Assembly: GCA_963675135.1 (NCBI GenBank)
Contig: OY776128.1
Span: forward strand, 75,150,670 to 75,214,669
DNA length: 64,000 nucleotides
Source of the DNA: Galeopsis tetrahit
Taxonomy: Eukaryota > Streptophyta > Magnoliopsida > Lamiales > Lamiaceae
Direction: 5' to 3'
The notes under the pieces were generated by a model that worked only from the letters and a program-made list of their open reading frames with translations, was not told the DNA's origin and searched no databases. This document shows, piece after piece, positions 33,501 to 45,800 of this stretch. The translations under genes and the position numbers were made by a program. Within the stretch, counting starts at the first letter, position 1. Every line of letters begins with the position of its first letter.

Positions 33501-36479
33501 TTCATCATATTTGATATTGCATTTCATGTAATTTTTTGCAGGTTGGGGTAGAGCAAATTCATAAGGATAGCAAGTATGTATTGTTTCTAGATGATGATGT
33601 TAAGCTGCATCCTGGCTCAATTGGAGCCCTCACCGCTGAAATGGAGAAGAACCCAGATGTATGTATCTTAATTTTCACATTACTAAATTTATATATAAGT
33701 TAATATAAAAAATCGTCGTGTAACTTTGGCCATGTTCAATTTTAGTTCAGTGAGTTTTTATGTGGCGGTTGGTTTGGAATTCTCAATGGGAATGAGAATC
33801 AGAAGGAATATATATGGTAATCATAGTGGTTATTGAGAACAAAAGATGATCTACGATACTATTTTCCTTCTACAATCATTCCCCTATGTCACAACCAACA
33901 ACCCTTTTTTGTCCCATTTTTTTTCAAGATTAGAGCACAACATTATTGATATAGCCACCATGGAGACAATCCTTCATCCAACCTATCTGGGGGCGTAGAG
34001 GGAAAAATATTTTCGTTCCCCTTTCCATTGAAAATTTTGAACCAAACGCCACCTACTTTTCCAACTGATGTGTAGATATTATATATCCTCATTGCATGCA
34101 TGTGCAGATATTTATTCAAACTGGATACCCTCTTGACTTACCATCGGGAAGTTTAGGAAGTTACTGCATATACGAATATCACATGGTATGTTATTCATTT
34201 AATTAATTCTTCATCACAATTAACTTGTATGCTAATGCTACCATTGCGCGTGGGCATGCATGTAATTATTTATATAAGTAATTGTGAGCTAGTTTAATTA
34301 ATGTTGCAGCCTTGTTCTATGGGGTTCGCAACAGGTGGAAAAACATTCTTTTTATGGGGAGGATGCATGATGGTGAGCCCAGCAACGTCGTCTTACAAAT
34401 TAATTATTGGAGTATTATATATATGATCTTAATTATGGTGATAATTGTTTTTTTTTTTTTTAAATTAACTGAATGCAGATGCACTCAGATGATTTTAGAA
34501 ATGATCGTCATGGTGTCGTTTCAGACCTTCGATATGGGGGATATTCAGATGACATGACTCTTGCATCAATTGCTGGTGAATTAATCAATGTTCTAATTCT
34601 GAATGGATTTATTCCAAGTTTTAATTAGTTAATATTGGTTTTTGACATGCTGCAGGGGCGCATAAAAGGCTGATTACATCGCCCCCAGTTGCTGTTTTCC
34701 CCCATCCACTTGCAACTGATCTAAACTTTAGCAGGTAGTAAGTCTTCGTTTAATTTTATAAAAGTGGAATAGAGGAATTGATCTAATCTGTTATGCTGCT
34801 GCATGCTTCTAAAAGTAAACTTTATATATGGGTTTTGTAATTAACTAGGTATTGGAATTATCTGAGGAAGCAAACATTTGTTTTAGAGTCGTACACTACA
34901 AGAGTGAACAAAATTATGAACCGGGCGCTATTCGTTACGCATTGCTACTTGTCGTGGGGATTCGTAGCCCCGTATTTTATGTCTGCTGTTCATGTGGCTG
35001 CAGCCCTCAGATCCCACTATGCAGGCTACTCACTTTCTCATCAAGCTTTTCCGTTTACTGGTATATATAATATACATCTACTAGTATAGTTACTGCTATT
35101 TTTCACTAATTTTACTCCTGATTTCTTTTTACTTTATATCAATTTTGGTCCTTTCATCGGAAAAGTTACTGTAAATTGCGGACAGTCTATTGTAGAGTAC
35201 AGAATGACATGTACGCTTAAGGTACCAAAATGATGGGCTTAGCGAGAGGAAGTGAAAAGTATAGGCCTTGACACTCGCCTCGCTGTAAATCTCTCAAAAT
35301 TGATGTAATTCACGGTTTTGAAGTCGCGATTCATGAAGGAGGTGCAATCAAAACTTGAAAATTGATTGAGGGCTTTGTTTTCTAGTTGCAAGATGGTTCG
35401 CATGAGAGTCGTGGCGACCATTGACGTGATCAGAATAAAAAAAATCAGAGCAATTGTTTTGTCAAAATTTGAATTTTCCAGTGAAAATGACCAAAATTGA
35501 TAAAGTAAAACGAAAAAGGACTAGAATTGGATTCGAGTAAAGATACAAGTCGATTTGTGAATTTATCTTTAGTATTTCATCAATTAATTCTCTGGTGTGA
35601 ATATTGTATTTGGTGAACATAATCTTCTTGTTGAACGCAACTATTTGGGCACATCTACAAGCCTAGCCACACTGAGGAATAAATAATGTGGCTAATTTCT
35701 GATAATAGTAGTGGATTAGTGGGCCTATTTTTTTTAATTTGTGGATTTTGTTTGTCCTAATTTCTTATTGTCATCTGTAATTATTCAGGGTTAATGTTGG
35801 CTGCCTCTCTTGCTATCTGTACTATTGTTGAACTAGTTTCAATGTGGAATTTGACAAGAATAGAGGTCCAACTATGCAATTTGCTGTCACCGGAGGCTCC
35901 TCCGTTGTCACTTGCAACTTATAATTGGTTTATGGTAAGTTCCCCATTCTCTCCCCTTTTTAATTATCTCGTTTACAGTTATATTCACTACAAGAAAATT
36001 GATTTTTAATGACATAATTCTATCAATATAGTTTCTCTAGTTTCCATTGATATTTGAATGGTTAGGGTTACTAAATCTTGGATTTGTTACAACTGAGCAG
36101 GTATTTACTGCAATGCTGGTTGATAATTTTTTGTATCCGATATGTGCATTTCGGTCTCATTTTTCTCAGTATATTAATTGGTCTGGCATCCGATATTATT
36201 TGAAGGACGGCAAGATAAGCAGGGTATGTAGTGATCATATATACTCCTTCCGTCCACGTATAGTGTGTTTGTTTGCAATTACTTGTGTACGATAATGTTG
36301 ATTCGATCGTATGATGAATGCAGATCGAAAGAGCAAGGTGTAGAGGAGGACCAAAGTTCACAGATTTGGGAGGAAAGAATTTGTATGGTAAGAAAGGAAC
36401 TTCAAACAACTATTCTATACTTAAATCTTTATCCAGAAACTACGTTCAATGGCGACAACCCAAGAAATACGACTTGTAG
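30572..36479 (+). CDS. GCS: Ceramide glucosyltransferase (glucosylceramide synthase), 14 exons
   Basis: Transfers glucose from UDP-glucose to ceramide to make glucosylceramide, at ER/Golgi membranes; GT21 family. Exons: 30572-30658, 31867-31922, 32025-32199, 32799-32900, 33069-33140, 33542-33658, 34108-34185, 34310-34372, 34479-34575, 34656-34734, 34849-35060, 35789-35934, 36101-36223, 36324-36479. All GT-AG with matching phase, giving 520 aa, near the usual plant length. Residues 30-47 are a membrane helix. The catalytic acidic motifs are VVESTDD (Asp125-126), FLDDDV (Asp181-183) and GYSDDMTL (Asp274-275). Further hydrophobic segments lie at about 335-355 and 380-400. Start: first ATG with a good N-terminus, MSAFDSLDAYLISASEACC. 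Confidence 0.95.
33762..34052. mobile_element. MITE in GCS intron 6
   Basis: Ends GTGGCGGTTGGTTTGGAATT and, in complement, GTGGCGTTTGGTTCAAAATT, both followed within a few bases by TCAATGG. 291 bp. The family is Tourist-like by end sequence, but no target duplication is clear. Confidence 0.65.
35108..35545. repeat. Degenerate inverted-repeat element in GCS intron 11
   Basis: The left arm has TTTACTTTATATCAATTTTGG. The right arm in complement has TTTACTTTATCAATTTTGGTC. Outer parts are only loosely similar. A related phrase occurs in intron 3 at 32632-32650, so this is a local family. Confidence 0.45.
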
Positions 36480-36807
36480 GCATTGTCCAATGGAACATTA
36501 ATAGATATAGTTATACTTGTAGTATTATTATTATTTTCATAGATCATAGATTAGTTGAACGTTAATGGTGGCCTTTAGATCATTTTTTGTAGATTGTTAG
36601 CTCGATTAATTAGTTGTTGTATAAGTATTCATGTTGTGGGTTTTTAACGTTGTTATTTATCCCAATTGTCAACTTATGAATTCTTCTCTAGTCTAGGATA
36701 ATTATTGACGTTGTTAATAATCGTGTGTGTACTACTATATTATTAACAAATAATAATATGCTATACATCACTATCAGTATACATATGTTACAAATGTTGT
36801 TTTTTCA

Positions 36808-37924
36808 GGTGATGTTTACTTTTGGGTTATGACTATTGGTTGTTTTGAAAATTGATTTTTTGAAATTTTGATTAATTGTAATATGTGTGTTTTGTTTTAG
36901 TTTTTTTTTTTTTTTTTTTTTTTTAGTAGAAGAGAATTTAACTTATGTCAAATAAATTGGTAAGATCTAATTTTATATTAAAGGGTTAATTGCAAAATAA
37001 ATCACGAACTTTAGTGTTTTTATCAATTACAACATATTCTTTTTTTCTTTGCAATTCGATACACGACCTTTTTAAGTTTTACAATTTAATACACCGATAA
37101 ATTTTCCGATCAATTTTAATATGATGTGGCGCCGGAAATACAAAATTCGCCACGTAGACTGCCAACTAATATATATATATATATATTAAAAAAATTAAAT
37201 AATAATTAAGCACAAAATTATTTAAAAAATTAAATCATAACTCATTTTTTGTTTCTCAATGGCTCTCTTGCTCAAATTTACGATTAGAAAAATTATTAAT
37301 TTAATTCAATAATATATTAGTATTATTTACTGGAAGGATATTATTTTATCTAGAACAACCCAAAATCCTTAATAAGACAAAAAATTGTATTTGCTTTAAA
37401 AATCTTGGACTATAAAATTTACTAAGTAAGGATTATAGGGATCACCATTGGCAAGGATGCGTACGAGTTCTGTATTGAAAGAATTTCCGTCTTCTATTGC
37501 GCAGTTGAGAGCCACTTGTACGTTTAGGTTTACTATGCAAATAAGGTTGATGGTTTAATTTTATACTTATTAGAGTTTTGAATTTATTAAATGGGGTTTT
37601 TTCATAATAAATACTTAATTAGTTGGCCGTCTATGTGGCGAATTTTTTATTTCCGGCGCCACATCATACTAAAATTGGCCGAAAAATCTATCGGTGTATT
37701 AAATTGTAAAACTTAAAAAGGTCGTGTATCGAATTGCAAAGAAAAAAAAGATATGTTGTAATTGATAAAAACACTAAAGGTCGTGATTTATTTTGCAATT
37801 AACCCTATATTAAATCAATGTGTAAGTTTTAATAGGGGTGGTTTTTTAAAATCGATTTTTAAACTCTGAAGTAAAAATTTTAAAACTCAAAACTCAATTT
37901 TTAAAATCGAAAGTAAACATCACC
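36808..37924. mobile_element. Tourist-like MITE, family T2, split by a Mutator-type MITE
   Basis: Ends GGTGATGTTTACTTTTGGGT and, in complement, GGTGATGTTTACTTTCGATT; TTA lies right of the element (37925-37927), TCA left. Same family as 47246-48176. It begins about 330 bases past the GCS stop codon. A long poly-T tract lies at 36901-36924. Confidence 0.7.
36983..37805. mobile_element. Mutator-type MITE with long inverted repeats
   Basis: Terminal inverted repeats of about 185 bp (36983-37165 and 37620-37805) begin GGGTTAATTGCAAAATAAAT. They are flanked by a perfect 9-bp duplication TATATTAAA (36974-36982, 37806-37814), the Mutator hallmark. The arms match at nearly every position. 823 bp, no transposase. 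Confidence 0.93.
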
Positions 37925-38194
37925 TTATTGATTATGCAAGGCCCGTGAATTTAAAGTCCAAATTAACGTGCCAAAACCATCTGTTTATCCTCTAAAGAGA
38001 AGTGTATTGTAGTGGCCTTTGCCCAAAGGTGTAAGTTTCCAGGCCCTATGCATCTTCCATAAATCATTCAGTTCTGATTTCAAAGCGTTTAAGGACAGAT
38101 GTTTATCATTTGCTAGCATAAATAAGACGCCCAATGAAAGGACAACTTTAACTAATGCCTCATTTCACGTTCATCAATCGAAATGGAATAAAAA

Positions 38195-38312
38195 GACAAA
38201 GTGGGATAGCTCAAGTGGTTAGAGCACCACTACCTAGGCCTTAGGTCCTGGATTCGAGTTATGGGAAGGGGAAAGAGGGATGGGTATTTAACTTCCATAA
38301 ATAAAATAAAAA
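38195..38312 (+). mobile_element. tRNA-derived SINE with 19-bp target duplication
   Basis: Body GTGGGATAGCTCAAGTGGTT has a pol III box A (TAGCTCAAGTGG), followed after about 35 bases by a box-B-like GGATTCGAGTT and an A-rich tail (ATAAATAAAATAAAA). A perfect 19-bp duplication, AATCGAAATGGAATAAAAA, flanks it at 38176-38194 and 38313-38331. Only about 118 bp, typical of short plant SINEs. The perfect duplication implies a recent insertion. Confidence 0.9.
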
Positions 38313-38640
38313 AATCGAAATGGAATAAAAATCACCTATTTTAACTAACGACCTCAAAGGCACCTCCAACGGTAGCTACAATTTTTAATTGACAAATAAT
38401 TGTACTCACATAGTGCGGTATAATATCAATAGTGAAAAAGAGAAAATGAGATATAAATTTGAAGAGCAACAAATTTTGACAAGTCTTTAATTGTGGACTC
38501 CATTATTATTTTTTACCATTCTTTTTTTTTTTCTTTTCATTATTTCTATTATTTTTATTACATTGTTTTTATTAATTGAATTTTGTTTTGTTCCTCTTTT
38601 CTCTATAGTGTACCGTTGATTATTGATTCGATTGTAAATT
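38313..38640. other. Spacer between SINE and LTR
   Basis: AT-rich, poly-T-containing sequence (38520-38530) with no recognised feature. Confidence 0.4.
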
Positions 38641-40475
38641 GCATAAGATTTCATGTGTTTTAGTGATAAACTTTGAGGGGTTTTCATGCATTTTCACACC
38701 AATATGCTTGATTTGATTGAGAAATGTGTTTGAACTCGTTTGGTAGGAATACGATGTGAATTAGACATTAATATCGCACAAACGAGAGTTCAATCATCAT
38801 TTTCACTCACTGGACTGAAGAGAGAATTACACCATTGGATTCGTCTCGAAAAATTGAGTGGAATGAAAAAAAGAATCAAGTCAATCGGAGGTCGGAAGCT
38901 CGAGATATGAAGGGATGAAGACGGAGGACGGAAGTTGGGCCGAAGTATCCGCCCGATCGGGCCAACCAGGCCGCCCAACCGGGCCACAGTATCTGCACCC
39001 ACGTTTTTGATAAGTTCACCCCCTGTGCGTATTTTTGCAAATTTCAACTTACGAAAGTTCCGCCCGGCCGGGACACTCAGCCGCCCGACCGGGCCAACTG
39101 CTTCCAGCCCATTTCGCGCACCCATATTTTTGATAAGTTCACCCCGCGCGTATTTTTGGCCCAAATCAACTTACGAAGTTTTGGCCCGGCCGGGCCACTT
39201 TTTCCAACTCATTTTTGGGGGGGTTTGGTCCATTTTCTTCATATTTTAAGGGCCTAATTGCAAAATTAATTCAAAACTTCTACCCCAACTATAAATAGAT
39301 CAAATTTGAGTTTTAAAAGGGAGTCTTACTCCTTTTACAAGCTATTCTCACACACATTCACATAGTAGTAGGTGTTTTTCATAGTTTAGTTTAATTTCTT
39401 CATTAGATTAGATAGAATAGTGGTTTTTTACTTTGAATCAAGCTACGATTATTATCGGGCATCATCTATTACATCGTTTTGTAGCTACATTTTCATGATC
39501 AAGGTGATATTACTCTATCTTGCAATTCAATTTGGTATTTTCTTAATTTCTCAATTTTATTGCTATTTTGTTATGAATTTGATGTTATTTGTTGTTTTAG
39601 CCATGAATTCCTATCATAGAACCATGGGCTAAGTTCTAATTGCCTAGGGTGTGGAAGTTTTGGTGGTTAAGTGGTGTAACTATGGATTAATTGCATGATT
39701 AGCTTAGGAGTTGGGTGTATATGTTTATAGTGTTGTGATTTCCATGATTCAATTGATTAATTCACCCTATTAGCTAGCATTGTTAGTTTTGTTGACTTCA
39801 ACGACCGTACTGAGTTGCATGATTAAGAATGTGTGTGTGAGCTTGAATTAATCGATTAGAATTAACATAGTAATTAGGTACACCGACCGGGGGTTGATTG
39901 CTTAGATCGATGACATTAGACACTAGTCGATTAGAGGTCGTCTATAAGATTAGTGAGAGGACACGTCTCATAAAAATTAGTAACCGTGTTGAACGTGTTT
40001 ATGAGACACTATCTTAGGAGCTTATGGTATTGATTAAACTATATAATTGCTAATTAACGCACGTGTTCACCTAAACCTCACGAGGGATTGGTCTACACAC
40101 ACGAGTGATAGCTTTTAGCTTTACCCAATACCTTAGGTTTAATTTGTGTAATTTAGTCCATTAATTCACCACACAACCTACAAAATGGATACACCCGAGA
40201 CAATACTCTCTCACTTTGCACTTTCGAACGAAAGTTAAATAACTTGTTACTTCTTTTGTTATTTCTCATACTTGTGTTTATAGTTCTCGAAAATCCAAAC
40301 AAACCCGTGTAGTTGCTACAATAGCATGCATACTCGTAACTTTAGGGATTCGCTTGCACTCAATTAGATTCTTGGAACGAATAAACTACTTGGTCGTACT
40401 TACGTACTACAATCAGACCCATGCGCTTGTGGGATCGTATTGTCAAGTGCTTAAAAAGTGTTGAAAAACGAGACA
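38640..40475 (+). mobile_element. Probable solo LTR of a Ty3/gypsy-type retrotransposon
   Basis: Long non-coding block with LTR-like organisation: a GC-rich upstream part with CGGCCGGG repeats, a TATA box (CTATAAATAG near 39290), CTTTTACAAGC soon after, then a long transcribed-looking segment. There are no gag/pol exons, no primer-binding site and no second copy in the window. Boundaries are approximate because no 5-bp duplication could be fixed. Could also be a fragment of a larger element. Confidence 0.45.
38950..39200. repeat. 123-bp GC-rich tandem repeat inside the LTR
   Basis: Two full units and a partial one. Each unit contains TTTTTGATAAGTTCACCCC, CGTATTTTTG, CAACTTACGAA and one or two GCCCGGCCGGG-type palindromes. 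The second unit starts 123 bases after the first (38996 and 39119). Units differ at several CpG sites. Confidence 0.85.
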
Positions 40476-42855
40476 AGTCAGTTATATATATATATATATT
40501 TAAATTTAGTTGCTCCATAATAAATCAAACTAGTCAGACTTGATTGAGCACGTTTGGGCACGTTATCAAAATTAGTAGAAGTGTAATTTAATTATCTATT
40601 TTTATTTCATGTATTGTTTTGATTTATTTTAACATTGTCCTTGTTTTTCATCTATCTCAATAAAATTTTCAATTTTATTTATCAATTTTTTGTGCAAAAA
40701 TCATTACCCCAGTTATTGTTCTAAATAATTAAAAAAATGGTGACTGACATGAATTAATAATTTATTTTAATATATATTCAAAAATAATTATTTTATTTAT
40801 TAATTAATATTAATATATTAAAATAAATAAAGTAAGAAATATCGAATTTATAAATATTGAATGAATTAGATGAGGTAGATAGTGGGATCTAAAATAGTAA
40901 TAATTGTACTTAGTGATTGAGAAGTAAAAGTAAAAATTAATAAATATAAATTACTATTGACGTGGCAGTTGAGGTGACATAAAATTGAACTTGTGATTGG
41001 ATATATGAATGGAGATGCTCCAAATATTATATATGCATCCACTTTCACCATATTTGAAATATCATATACTCTAGCTTAAATAATGTGAAATGATTACAAA
41101 ATATTAGTCATAGTTATAAATATTTAATATATATGTTGATAGTGTGTCAATCAGTATCTGGATTGGAGTTGTGAATTGATTAATAAACTAACAAACAAAT
41201 ATGCAGAAAGCTCAGTAATAAGTGTTGAAAAGTAAAGAAGAAGTAGTAGGTCAAATAAACTTAAGAATTCACTTCTTATATTGAATGTTATGGGTCAACC
41301 TTCTTAAAATGAGAGTGAGTGTTGCTTTTATTTTATAGTGGAGTATTGCATTTTCTTGAATCTAGTCAGTGATCCTGACCCTTCATTCTGGAGCTTAGAT
41401 CGAGACCATACACGTGTAATAAGTTTTGTCATAAGTTACAAGCCTGTACAGAGCTCTCATTGGCTACACGTCTATCGTCCAATGATGGTCGTTGTAGGGC
41501 GTGATGTGCATTAAATGGTTGTAACTAACACATTGAATGCACTTGTACTACACAATCTTCGTAGCATAGATCTTTGGCATTCCGTTTGTATCGTTGCTCA
41601 CGACTTTGTTTTCCAATCTGTGGTCCTCTTTCAATCCAGAGGTTGCACGCTCGTTGGGGTCATTTGAGCTCGGTTGGTGATGGGAGCTTACAGGATGGAG
41701 TGGGCTAACTTGAACTTGGTAGGCTATAGTTGATGTTGTCGGAGGCTCAAAGTGAGGATTATGTGTGGCTCTGGACCTAACTTAGTCTATGTATGACTCG
41801 GGTAATTAAGTCCATTATATATGTCTATTACATTTGCCCTCGAGGTCGAGTTGTGCACTCGTGGTTCGACCTTAAACAATTCATGTGAGTTTGGACCTAC
41901 GACTTTGGCCAGAGCAAGCTGGAGGTAGACATGGTCAATGTTTGAGGCAATGTTTTGCCTCTCGAGGTAATAGTTTGAGGTAACTGCACCATTATAATAT
42001 GTCTTTAATATCTTCTTATGGAATGGTGGCACGTAAGCCATGTCAGGCGCACGCCCATCGTGCGTGAATTTGTAGGGCGCGTGACAGGCTAGGTACGTTG
42101 CGTGAGCTCGTGCGTGACAGTTGTTCTCTTGAATTTAAATTTTGCCGAGTTGGACTTTCATTTTATTCCTAATCGACCTTGCTTATTTTCTAAAAATATC
42201 ACAATGACCCCCGAGAATCTCTTTCGTATTTGCACTTTGACCCACGCCCGCCCGTTGATATTAGACAAAATTTACCTCATTCGTGGATGTTTTCACACCC
42301 CTCATTCTCCCCTGACATTCCTCAAATTTCCGGTAACACTTTTTTTTACGTTTCGGTGTCGTTGGTACAAACCCTTCTGCCTACATCTCTCTCATTTCGT
42401 CGTAAGCAATCCATTTTTCTTCTATCTTGTACTCTTATTTTCCGTTTGAGCATGCCTTAAAGATGTTGTGAGCGAGTAGCCGACAGGTGCTGCCACCCCT
42501 ATACGGTGGAGGCTTTAGTTGCAAGATGACGCGCCCTCAAATAATGGGAGTATGGTTGACGCCAAGTCAATGATATATGATCTTAAAATTCAAACCCGAT
42601 TTTAAAATTCAAAATAAATAAACACCCCCATCCCAAAAAAAAATCAAAAAAATCATTGAACTATCCAAGTGTTTAAAGTTAGATCCCGGATTGGTTTAGC
42701 CGCGAGCCTCAGTCCTGACCGCCATGCCAATCGTTCCATAAAATCTCTAAACCTCCAAACGAAATGTTGACAAAATCTCGGCTAAATCTCGTGAAATCTT
42801 GTTCAATTGAAAGCAAACGTTGGTAATTGATTAATATTATTGGCGGGGTGGGTGT
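40476..42855. other. Intergenic region upstream of VPS15
   Basis: 40482-40500 is an (AT)n run. 40500-41150 is AT-rich without pattern. 41160-42450 is more balanced in composition, possibly old retrotransposon sequence, but I recognise no domain. The last 400 bases hold the VPS15 promoter and leader; no TATA is convincing. Confidence 0.4.
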
Positions 42856-45800
42856 ATGGGGAACAAGATCGCACGGACGACGCAGGCGTCGGCGACGGAG
42901 TACTACCTGCACGATTTGCCGTCGTCGTACAACTTGGTTCTAAAAGAAGTTCTGGGGAGGGACCGTTTCCTCAAATCCATACTCTGCAAACATGACGAGG
43001 GTTTGGTGCTAGTCAAGGTTTACTTCAAGCGCGGGGACTCTGTTGATTTGCGTGAATACGAGCGTCGCCTCGCCCGTACTCGTGATATCTTCTCCAAACT
43101 CGATCACCCTCACGTTTGGCCCTTCCAGGTTAGGTTAGGGTTAGGGTTCTCTCGTGTTTTTTATTTTTTGTACACAATTACTCACTCACTAGTTATATTT
43201 CTCCTCGATTTCTATGTTTTAATTTATGATATGATGCCCAATTTCGTGTCTGAATGTTCTGGTGATTGAACATGATATATTTCTACTTTGCCAGAGGCAT
43301 TTTTATTGTTAATTAGATTGTGGATATAACGTATTTCTCTTCATCGAAAGGGGAAACGGTTCTTGAGCGGCGGAATTTTTCTTTTTTTCTTTGAGGGATT
43401 AAAATCTATCTATATACTTTGCCAAAGGTATTTTTTTTCTTAATATTATTGCTTAATACCCCTTCAAAGGCGACAAATGAATTCTAGCTGCCATGCTGAT
43501 GTATTTTGAGCTGTCAATTGGATTTGCATGGTTCTCAGGTGATGGCATAGGTGAGGTAGAGAGGGATATCTTGTAGAATTACTCCGGGGCTGTTTCTTAT
43601 TAACATTGAAAAGTCATATGTTAATGTTATGGTATAAGCAATTGCAATGTGGCTTCCAGAAATGAGCGCTCAGAATGGATATAGCTAAAATGTTTTAGTT
43701 GAAAGTCATGGTTTTCTACAATCTTTCTTATCTATGTTCAGTAAATGAAATTTCGTTCAAGGGCTCTCTGTGTGTGCATATTAGGTTTCAGTTAGTTGAG
43801 ATGGTCTGCATAGTGATTTTTAAGGTTTGAAAGCATTTAACTATTCTGTGGAGCAGATCTTAAGTAAGCAGCTAAATTTCCTCTCTGCTTGGTAGCAATT
43901 GAACACTATCACTCCCTCTACTATATAGACTTACTTCTTTACCAGTTTAAATGATCACACAATGCTGTCCTATATAAACCAAATGATCACTCAATGCCAC
44001 TCCAAGTTGAAATGTCTATTACATAAGCTATATTTGAATCGTTTCTTTGCTATGAGAGTTCGAAAAAAAAGAATTGCTTTTGAATTGTAGACTAGCATGA
44101 TCTATCTTGCTGCATGTGATGCTCACAAAGCTTCAGTCCTGGTACTGTTCATCTTCTAAAGACTGTTTCATGATTTTGTGGGAGTTGATGACTCAATGGC
44201 ACTTTGTTTTGTGTGTTCGAGTCTTGGTTAGTTTAAGTTTCAACTTTTATCACTGGAATTAGTTTCTCCTTTTCTAAACATTTTTTTTTTAAAATAAATT
44301 TTTTGCAGTTTTGGCTGGAGACTGATAAAGCTGCTTATTTGTTGAGGCAATACTTCTTTAACAATCTTCATGATCGATTGAGCACTCGACCTTTCCTTAG
44401 TCTTGTTGAAAAGAAATGGCTGGCTTTCCAGGTTCTGATCTCCCTCTAATTGTAAAATCTTGTTGATGCAGTGAGAATTGGAACTCTATCAGAAAATATT
44501 AGTGAATGAAATCTCACTTGCTGTTTTTATGCAGCTACTTTATGCTGTGAAACAGAGCCATGAGCATGGAGTTTGTCACGGTGAGATGAACTCTTGAATT
44601 AAACTGTAGGTTCATGGAAGATCTCTTTTATGCTTGTTTTTCATAAGTTCATTCATATAATTTATTGCAGGTGATATCAAGTGTGAGAATGTGCTGGTGA
44701 CCTCCTGGAACTGGCTCTACCTTGCTGATTTTGCTTCATTTAAGCCTACATATATTCCATATGATGATCCCTCTGATTTTTCGTTCTTCTTTGATACTGG
44801 TGGAAGAAGACGATGTTATGTTGCACCCGAGGTCTGTATACTCTAATCCTTTTCTCTTTGAAGGATACCTTTTAATCGTGAATTCACTGAGCACTTGCAA
44901 TGGAAATTCTAATAGATGCATCACTTCCAGTATAAAGTTATATTTTCTGGGTATATGATACCCGGAACTGTCCTTAAAATGCAATTTTGATTCATTAGCT
45001 GTTAACAGAATCATTTCATCTGGCCTTATCAATTATCCATCTTTTTAGAGAGGAAACCCAAATCAGCAAATTGATTTCCATCTCGATGTTTTGGTATCTA
45101 ACATTACATAATATGAGATGAATAGCTTCATTGACTATGGGTTTCTTTTTTTTTTTTTTCAATGTATGATGGCATTTCAGACCAAATTCAACAACTAGGT
45201 GAAAGTATCTGATATGGTTTTCTCCTCTTTTTGTGGGTTCAAGTAAGGATTTGCACTTGATTAAAATCAATATTGCTTCCCTCAGGTGGGGCTTAGCCTT
45301 TTCCCCCCAAATCGAAATCCCGCTTCTCTCAGTGGGTTACCTCTTGCTCTATAGTTTACAAAAAATAATGAGGGTGGTTTAGCAATTTCCTACCGGGTGT
45401 AGCAGTTGAGTTGAAAATCGGCTTTAATAGAATTTCAAAACCCACCGATTTGCATCCCGTTACAAATGAGGCTTGGGTAGCAAAATCTAAATTCCGTCCG
45501 GGCTAGTCTTGAAACAAACGGCCATAAAGATTTTAGGTAACAAGTAGTGGGCAACTGTATCATCCTGCATCTCCTATCACTTGAATTGGTTTCTATGTCC
45601 TTAATCAAGACATAGAGCCAGTTACTGTCATCCCACTACTAATTGCCTTCCGCTCAATCTCCTTTCCATGCTTTTCTGCTTTGACCGCATAAATCTGCAA
45701 ACTATTTACTTTCCACCAGACCAAAGTTCACATCTAATTGCAGGTATGTGTCTTTCATGATGTTATTGTCATCTCTATATTATATGACAAGTCTCTAATT

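Noticed and set aside
36808..37924. A gene between GCS and the SINE
   Set aside because: The whole interval is explained by the two nested MITEs; no coding exon.
38198..38265. A functional tRNA gene
   Set aside because: Box A and B are present, but the arms do not fold into a complete cloverleaf, and an A-rich tail plus target duplication mark a SINE.
38935..39249. Pro/Arg-rich frames in the LTR (both strands)
   Set aside because: Produced by the 123-bp GC-rich tandem repeat; no family resemblance.
41787..42041. 84-aa minus-strand frame upstream of VPS15
   Set aside because: No recognised domain, no splice or promoter context; likely chance in balanced-composition DNA.
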